A stretch of 37,734 nucleotides of DNA from Gammaproteobacteria bacterium (GTDB lineage Bacteria > Pseudomonadota > Gammaproteobacteria > Steroidobacterales > Woeseiaceae). The DNA is taken from the NCBI GenBank assembly GCA_009937525.1, contig JAACFE010000014.1, positions 1-37,734 on the forward strand, in the 5' to 3' direction. This document shows positions 34,487 through 37,734 of the stretch, in pieces. The notes under the pieces were generated by a model. It was not told the DNA's origin. It was given only the letters and a program-made list of their open reading frames with translations, and ran no database searches. The first letter of the stretch is position 1; every line of letters starts with the position of its first letter. The position numbers were made by a program, and so were the translations under genes.

Positions 34487-34557
34487 TCGCGACTCAGGAG
34501 TTGGCTCGAGGGGACCATTCGCCAATTTCAGCCGGAACCTTTGTACTCGAAATTGCC

Positions 34558-35235
34558 TTAGTATTCGTCTTCCTCGTAGTACTCCTCGTCCTCATAGTAC
34601 TCGTCGTCTCCGTAATAGTCGTCCTCCTCATCGGACTCCATGAGCATCATCAATTCAGCACGGTACTGATCCAGTATCGCCTGTTCGGCTGCAGTCGGTT
34701 CGGGCAGACTCCGGGCGTTCTCCGCTATCGCCTTACTGTACTGCGCAGATTCTTCCATTCCCTGCTTGATCTGCTGGTACATTTCCTCGCCGAACTGCTC
34801 ACGCTGTTCCTCGATCATCGCCATCTGTTGCGCCATCTGCTCGGGCATTATCTTGGCCGCTTCGAGCATCTGTTCACGATAGATCATCATCGTTATGCGC
34901 ACTGTATTCCGAGCCCAGTCGTCGGCGTCGAGATTGTGCGATTCGGCCCACTGAAGATATCGATCATCATTAAGTAGTGACTCAAATTCGATGCCTTCTT
35001 CCGTTTCGTATTCATCTTCGCCGATTTCCGAGTATTCCTCCCAGAGGTCGATCAGGCTATTCACATCACTTTCATCGAAGCGGACATCGCCAACGAAGCT
35101 GTTTACTTCTACCGACATCTGCTCGAGCTTATCGAGGGCTTCCTTTGTTGCCTGTTCCGCGTCTTGAGCGAACATGGTGATTGGTGCTATGGCGACTAAC
35201 ACCACGGCGAGCAAAATTCTTACATTCTCTACCAT
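34558..35235 (-). CDS. Exported acidic protein with Tyr/Asp/Glu tail
   Basis: About 225 residues. Signal peptide (MVENVRILLAVVLVAIAPIT, cleaved after MFA). The centre is helical and Gln/Glu/Met-rich (EQMAQQMAMIEEQREQFGEE), typical of a periplasmic or surface coiled protein. The C-terminal 25 residues are almost only Asp, Glu and Tyr (EDDYYGDDEYYEDEEYYEED). Such a tail may bind metals or cations. GGAG lies about 10 bases before the ATG at 35235; the frame extends to 35277. Base use here is less GC-rich than in the neighbouring housekeeping genes by eye. Not recognised. Confidence 0.78.
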   Translation of the reverse strand: MVENVRILLAVVLVAIAPITMFAQDAEQATKEALDKLEQMSVEVNSFVGDVRFDESDVNSLIDLWEEYSEIGEDEYETEEGIEFESLLNDDRYLQWAESHNLDADDWARNTVRITMMIYREQMLEAAKIMPEQMAQQMAMIEEQREQFGEEMYQQIKQGMEESAQYSKAIAENARSLPEPTAAEQAILDQYRAELMMLMESDEEDDYYGDDEYYEDEEYYEEDEY

Positions 35236-35390
35236 TTTCTTATTCTCCTTACGGTCCTTTGGGCTTCTTACTCGCAATATCGTTCCCGATTAGATCACCT
35301 ACGATCCTGCCAGTGACTCGAGGAACTTACCTATATGCAGTACGGCCAACGACATGAAATTATCGGTCTTGGACGAGTGTGTCGGCTCTG

Positions 35391-35474
35391 TGCTCGGAGG
35401 ACACTTAAGACGGGCCCCACAAGGGGGCCATCTCGTTTTCTGGCGGTGAGGTGAGTCTTGCGCGAAAGATGCTC
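35391..35474 (+). repeat. Hairpin-plus-box repeat, copy 2
   Basis: TGCTCGG (35391-35397, weak match to CACTCGG), hairpin (35413-35429), box CTGGCGGTGAGGTGAGTC (35440-35457), 10 bases, then GATGCTC (35468-35474). The spacing between boxes is the same as in copies 1 and 3. It lies just after the symporter gene on the minus strand. Confidence 0.75.
35409..35440. terminator. Terminator hairpin, repeat copy 2
   Basis: GGCCCC (35413-35418) pairs with GGGGCC (35424-35429) around a 5-base loop, then ATCTCGTTTT. It is placed downstream of the symporter gene (stop at 35489 on the minus strand) and upstream of the acidic-tail gene. The T-rich side faces the plus direction. Confidence 0.6.
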
Positions 35475-35488
35475 CGGTCCATATGGCG

Positions 35489-37222
35489 CTATTGTTTCAA
35501 TCGCCGCACGTAAGAGCGGCGCGCGCCGTAAATCAGCAGGTATGTACAGACAGCGAATACAAGGGCCCAGCCGTAAGCGAAGACCGCCTCGATGCTAAAC
35601 CACCCTCCAATGACCGACTCGCCCTTCAATTCCCGGTACGGCAGTACGAACAAGCTCATTAGCAAAGCAGCTGACAACAGACCGAACCCTCCTGTCAGGT
35701 ACGCGATCCTGAGCGTGCCTGCAATCTTGCGCGGATCAACATCGTCCCGCGGCGCCACGAACAGAGATTCTCTGTAGTCACGTTCTTCGTCAGTAACCTG
35801 TGTAAATCGAGATACAGTCAAGACTGTTACCAGGCTGAATGCTGCCCCAATAAGAATCGGGTTCAGATAGACGGGCCAGTCCACAACACCTGCAAGACTC
35901 AGCAATTTCGGAATAACGTTGCCGAAAAAGCCCGCGATGATTCCCCACATGGCGGCAGGAGCCGTGATACGGCTGCTCCATATACTCATCAATGCGACGG
36001 GTCCCCAGGCTGAGGCAAACAACGTTCCAGCGAAATAGGTCAGCCAGAAGATCTGCGGCTCAAAGGAAAGACTGACTATCAACGCGATAATACTGGTGGC
36101 GAACATCATCAAGCGGCTATAGCCCAAGGCCGATTGACTGGCGTCTTTGGACCGACCAAGTATGTCGTTGCTCAGGTTAAAGCCGACTATTGACAGAAAT
36201 GTTGTCGCGGATGACAGGGCAGCCGCAACCACACCTGCCAGGACCAGCGCCCCGAGCAAAGGTGGCATCAAGTTAGTCGACGCCCAGATCATGACCTTCT
36301 CAAACGGCACGATGTCAGGGTTACTCAGATTTACGACGGCGGCGCCAACGTACAACAACGTCTGAATCGAGATCACGCAGATAGCCGCAAGACATGCTGA
36401 GCGCAGCACGACATGTTCGTTCTTCGCCAACAGGTAGCGACTTGACTGCCAGGGACTGATTGCGGTTACGAAGCTCCATGCGAAAGCAACAATGAGGTAC
36501 CAAACCAGGAAATCTGCGGGCGACTGCCATTCCTTGTCCGGTCCAAGCTGGCCGTACCATTCGAGCAGATCCGGCTTCGCCTCAAGATTCGCAAGCCCTC
36601 CGAGTGCGGTCATCCAGCCATCGTGTGTATCGAGAATGGAGAAAAGGGCGAACAGCGTCACTGACGCAAATAAGAGAAACATCAGGGTATCTGTGATGAC
36701 GACGCCCCTGGATCCCGAATACAGTGTGAACGAGGTATAGCTGAACCAGACGATCAGCAAAGCGCTCCGATATTCGAGCCCCGCAAGTTCCGACAGAATC
36801 AGTGCCGCGCCCTGCGTCACCGCGACCAGGTAACAACCAATGCCAACGATTACGGTCGCAGCGGCAACCAGCCTGACCCGATGATCGTTGAAGCGACGTC
36901 CGAAGAATTCGGCAACTGTGAGGGCACGACTACGGCGCAGATATCGCCCGAAAAATACAGCACCGTAGACATAGCCGGCATAAGCGATCGGGGGCAGCAG
37001 TATCCACCCTCCCGCGTTGACCCCATACGCCATGCCTGACTCGGCAAGAAATGTGTTCGTGCTCAGGAAGCTCGCAACCAGAGTCCCAACGATCATCAGC
37101 GTGGATCCGTTTCGTCCCGCTACAACATAGTCGTCGAGGTTCTTAACTTTGCGGCCGGCGTAGTTACCAATCCCGATGTAAACCAGGATACTGACAAAAA
37201 TCGTAATGGTGAAAATGTTCAT
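35489..37222 (-). CDS. Sodium/solute symporter (SSS family)
   Basis: Protein of 577 residues with about 13 hydrophobic helices. It starts with TITIFVSILVYIGIGNYAGR and KVKNLDDYVVAGRN, the SSS opening, and contains TLVASFLSTNTFLAESGMAY (helix 2, sodium site), AFAWSFVTAISPWQSSRYLL and ALVLAGVVAAALSSATTFLS (the SSS signature). Family members take up sugars, amino acids, carboxylates or vitamins together with sodium; the substrate cannot be read here. Helices 1-13 span the inner membrane, tail RRSYVRRLKQ. The upstream gene is incomplete in this window. Confidence 0.93.
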   Translation of the reverse strand: MNIFTITIFVSILVYIGIGNYAGRKVKNLDDYVVAGRNGSTLMIVGTLVASFLSTNTFLAESGMAYGVNAGGWILLPPIAYAGYVYGAVFFGRYLRRSRALTVAEFFGRRFNDHRVRLVAAATVIVGIGCYLVAVTQGAALILSELAGLEYRSALLIVWFSYTSFTLYSGSRGVVITDTLMFLLFASVTLFALFSILDTHDGWMTALGGLANLEAKPDLLEWYGQLGPDKEWQSPADFLVWYLIVAFAWSFVTAISPWQSSRYLLAKNEHVVLRSACLAAICVISIQTLLYVGAAVVNLSNPDIVPFEKVMIWASTNLMPPLLGALVLAGVVAAALSSATTFLSIVGFNLSNDILGRSKDASQSALGYSRLMMFATSIIALIVSLSFEPQIFWLTYFAGTLFASAWGPVALMSIWSSRITAPAAMWGIIAGFFGNVIPKLLSLAGVVDWPVYLNPILIGAAFSLVTVLTVSRFTQVTDEERDYRESLFVAPRDDVDPRKIAGTLRIAYLTGGFGLLSAALLMSLFVLPYRELKGESVIGGWFSIEAVFAYGWALVFAVCTYLLIYGARRSYVRRLKQ

Positions 37223-37434
37223 GCTGGCAGCCCTGTTTCTTCTTGTTGTGGCCTGCGAGTCTGGGCACTACCCTACACGAATTGGATTGCCAGCGGTTCA
37301 ATTCCCACCTTGTTGGCGGAGACGGGGGCGGATGGCCGCTGCGCGGCTGGGATAGACGCTACGCCTGCGGCTCCACGCCCCCACTCGCCGCTACGCGGCT
37401 ACCTGAGTCGAACAGGGTTCGAAGTCCTCCACCA

Positions 37435-37519
37435 CACTCGGCCGAAAATCAAAATGGGGCCCGCATGGGGCCCCATTTTGATTTCTGGCGGTGGGGCGAG
37501 TCCGCCGCGGACGACGCTC
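37435..37519 (+). repeat. Hairpin-plus-box repeat, copy 3
   Basis: CACTCGGCC (37435-37443), a perfect 17-bp hairpin (37446-37484), box CTGGCGGTGGGGCGAGTC (37485-37502), 10 bases, then GACGCTC (37513-37519). It lies 30 bases past the stop of the partial gene ending at 37549 on the minus strand. The flank TCCTCCACCACAC mirrors TGGCGGTGGGG, so the whole unit is a larger imperfect palindrome. Confidence 0.8.
37446..37484. terminator. Bidirectional terminator hairpin, repeat copy 3
   Basis: AAATCAAAATGGGGCCC (37446-37462) and its exact complement (37468-37484) around a 5-base loop. A-rich and T-rich ends make it a terminator in both directions; on the minus strand the stem is followed by ATTTTGATTTTC, the end of the partial gene's transcript. 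Confidence 0.85.
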
Positions 37520-37548
37520 CGTGCGTCTCGGTGATCGACGACACGACA

Positions 37549-37734
37549 TCAAGGCAAGTTCATTTTCCGACGCAACGCCTGAAAGCGGTCATCGTCCCAG
37601 ACCGGTCGAAACTGGGGATCGACTGTCGCGTAAACGAGGATTGTTTCGCGCTGCGAATGTGCCTTTTCCAGGTACTCGATAGCCCGGCCTGGTTCATCGG
37701 CATGAATACGCATGCGGGCATGTTCGACGTTGCT
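37549..37734 (-). CDS. C-terminal end of a TPR-type protein (partial)
   Basis: The last 61 codons of a gene entering from the right edge, ending in TGA at 37549-37551. The residues AIEYLEKAHSQRETILVYAT and VDPQFRPVWDDDRFQAL followed by RRKMNLP match the common C-terminal pattern of tetratricopeptide-repeat proteins, often fused to a winged-helix or adenylate-cyclase N-terminal part in this class of bacteria. Only the end is visible, so the N-terminal domain, and thus the function, is unknown. Confidence 0.75.
   Translation of the reverse strand, partial: SNVEHARMRIHADEPGRAIEYLEKAHSQRETILVYATVDPQFRPVWDDDRFQALRRKMNLP

Larger units (their letters stand above)
37223..37548. other. Intergenic region upstream of the symporter
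   Basis: 326 bases with no gene. Symporter leader at 37223-37290. A GC-rich stretch (about 37315-37405) has short repeated units (CGCTGCGCGGCT, CGCTACGCCTGCGGCT, CGCTACGCGGCT). GGTTCGAAGTCCTCCACCAC (37416-37435) resembles a tRNA T-arm and acceptor end but has no partner arms. Repeat copy 3 fills 37435-37519. Confidence 0.6.

Noticed and set aside
37416-37435. Complete tRNA gene near 37430
   Set aside because: Only a T-arm and acceptor-like segment is present; no D-arm or anticodon arm pairs with it.
1-37734. CRISPR arrays, insertion sequences, prophage genes
   Set aside because: No regularly spaced repeats, transposase or phage proteins were found on either strand.

Overview
The window is a GC-rich, densely packed stretch of a gammaproteobacterial chromosome. 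Evidence for the placement: a tmRNA whose tag peptide ends in DDNYALAA, an orn/rsgA divergent pair, an ffs-dnaX-ybaB-recR-hinT cluster, ppsR/ppsA side by side, and an SrkA (YihE)-type kinase. Many small lipoproteins and secreted proteins of unknown function, and the gene families present, suit a free-living marine or sediment lineage, but the exact order cannot be fixed by eye. No integrase, transposase, CRISPR array or plasmid gene is visible. Several genes appear to use TTG or GTG starts placed behind good Shine-Dalgarno sequences.

Layout. 1-306: 3' part of tmRNA and its terminator. 313-2631 (-): a periplasmic phosphatase-like protein and a large lipoprotein. 2779-4523 (+): a GNAT acetyltransferase translationally overlapped with a saccharopine-dehydrogenase-like reductase. 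4520-7304: a DUF1684 protein, SrkA kinase and a class I glutamine amidotransferase. 7478-10898: envelope proteins (two overlapping lipoproteins, an NlpC/P60 lipoprotein, a metallopeptidase-like lipoprotein). 10918-15601 (+): a Ycf46-like AAA+ ATPase, an FHA/coiled-coil protein, small membrane proteins, a perfect CRP-type site with class II promoter geometry, a small soluble protein and a DUF1232 protein. 16035-18744 (+): the periplasmic protease Prc, a perfect 20-bp inverted repeat and an exported protein. 18762-20372 (-): a coiled-coil protein and a DUF1249 protein. 20451-23740: ppsR and ppsA, divergent. 23753-27044: SH3/coiled-coil membrane protein, DUF938 methyltransferase, orn, rsgA, hinT. 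27054-29832 (-): recR, ybaB, dnaX and the SRP RNA. 29912-32484: a secreted protein with an internal duplication, a ferritin-like protein and an alpha/beta hydrolase. 32485-33103: a broken cupin-like gene and a 50-codon ORF. 33104-37222: a winged-helix/ferredoxin protein, a secreted acidic protein with a Tyr/Asp/Glu tail, and a sodium/solute symporter. 37549-37734 (-): the 3' end of another gene.

How genes work together. tmRNA, Prc and RsgA belong to ribosome rescue, periplasmic degradation and 30S maturation. DnaX, RecR and YbaB form the usual replication/repair cluster, with HinT and the 4.5S RNA next to it. PpsR controls PpsA by phosphorylation, setting pyruvate/PEP flux. The AAA+/FHA group (10918-13611) looks like a phospho-signalling module of unknown purpose. 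The last 3 kb carry three copies of a repeat made of a strong hairpin followed by an 18-base box and a GAYGCTC box at fixed spacing; they sit at gene ends and look like a dispersed terminator family.
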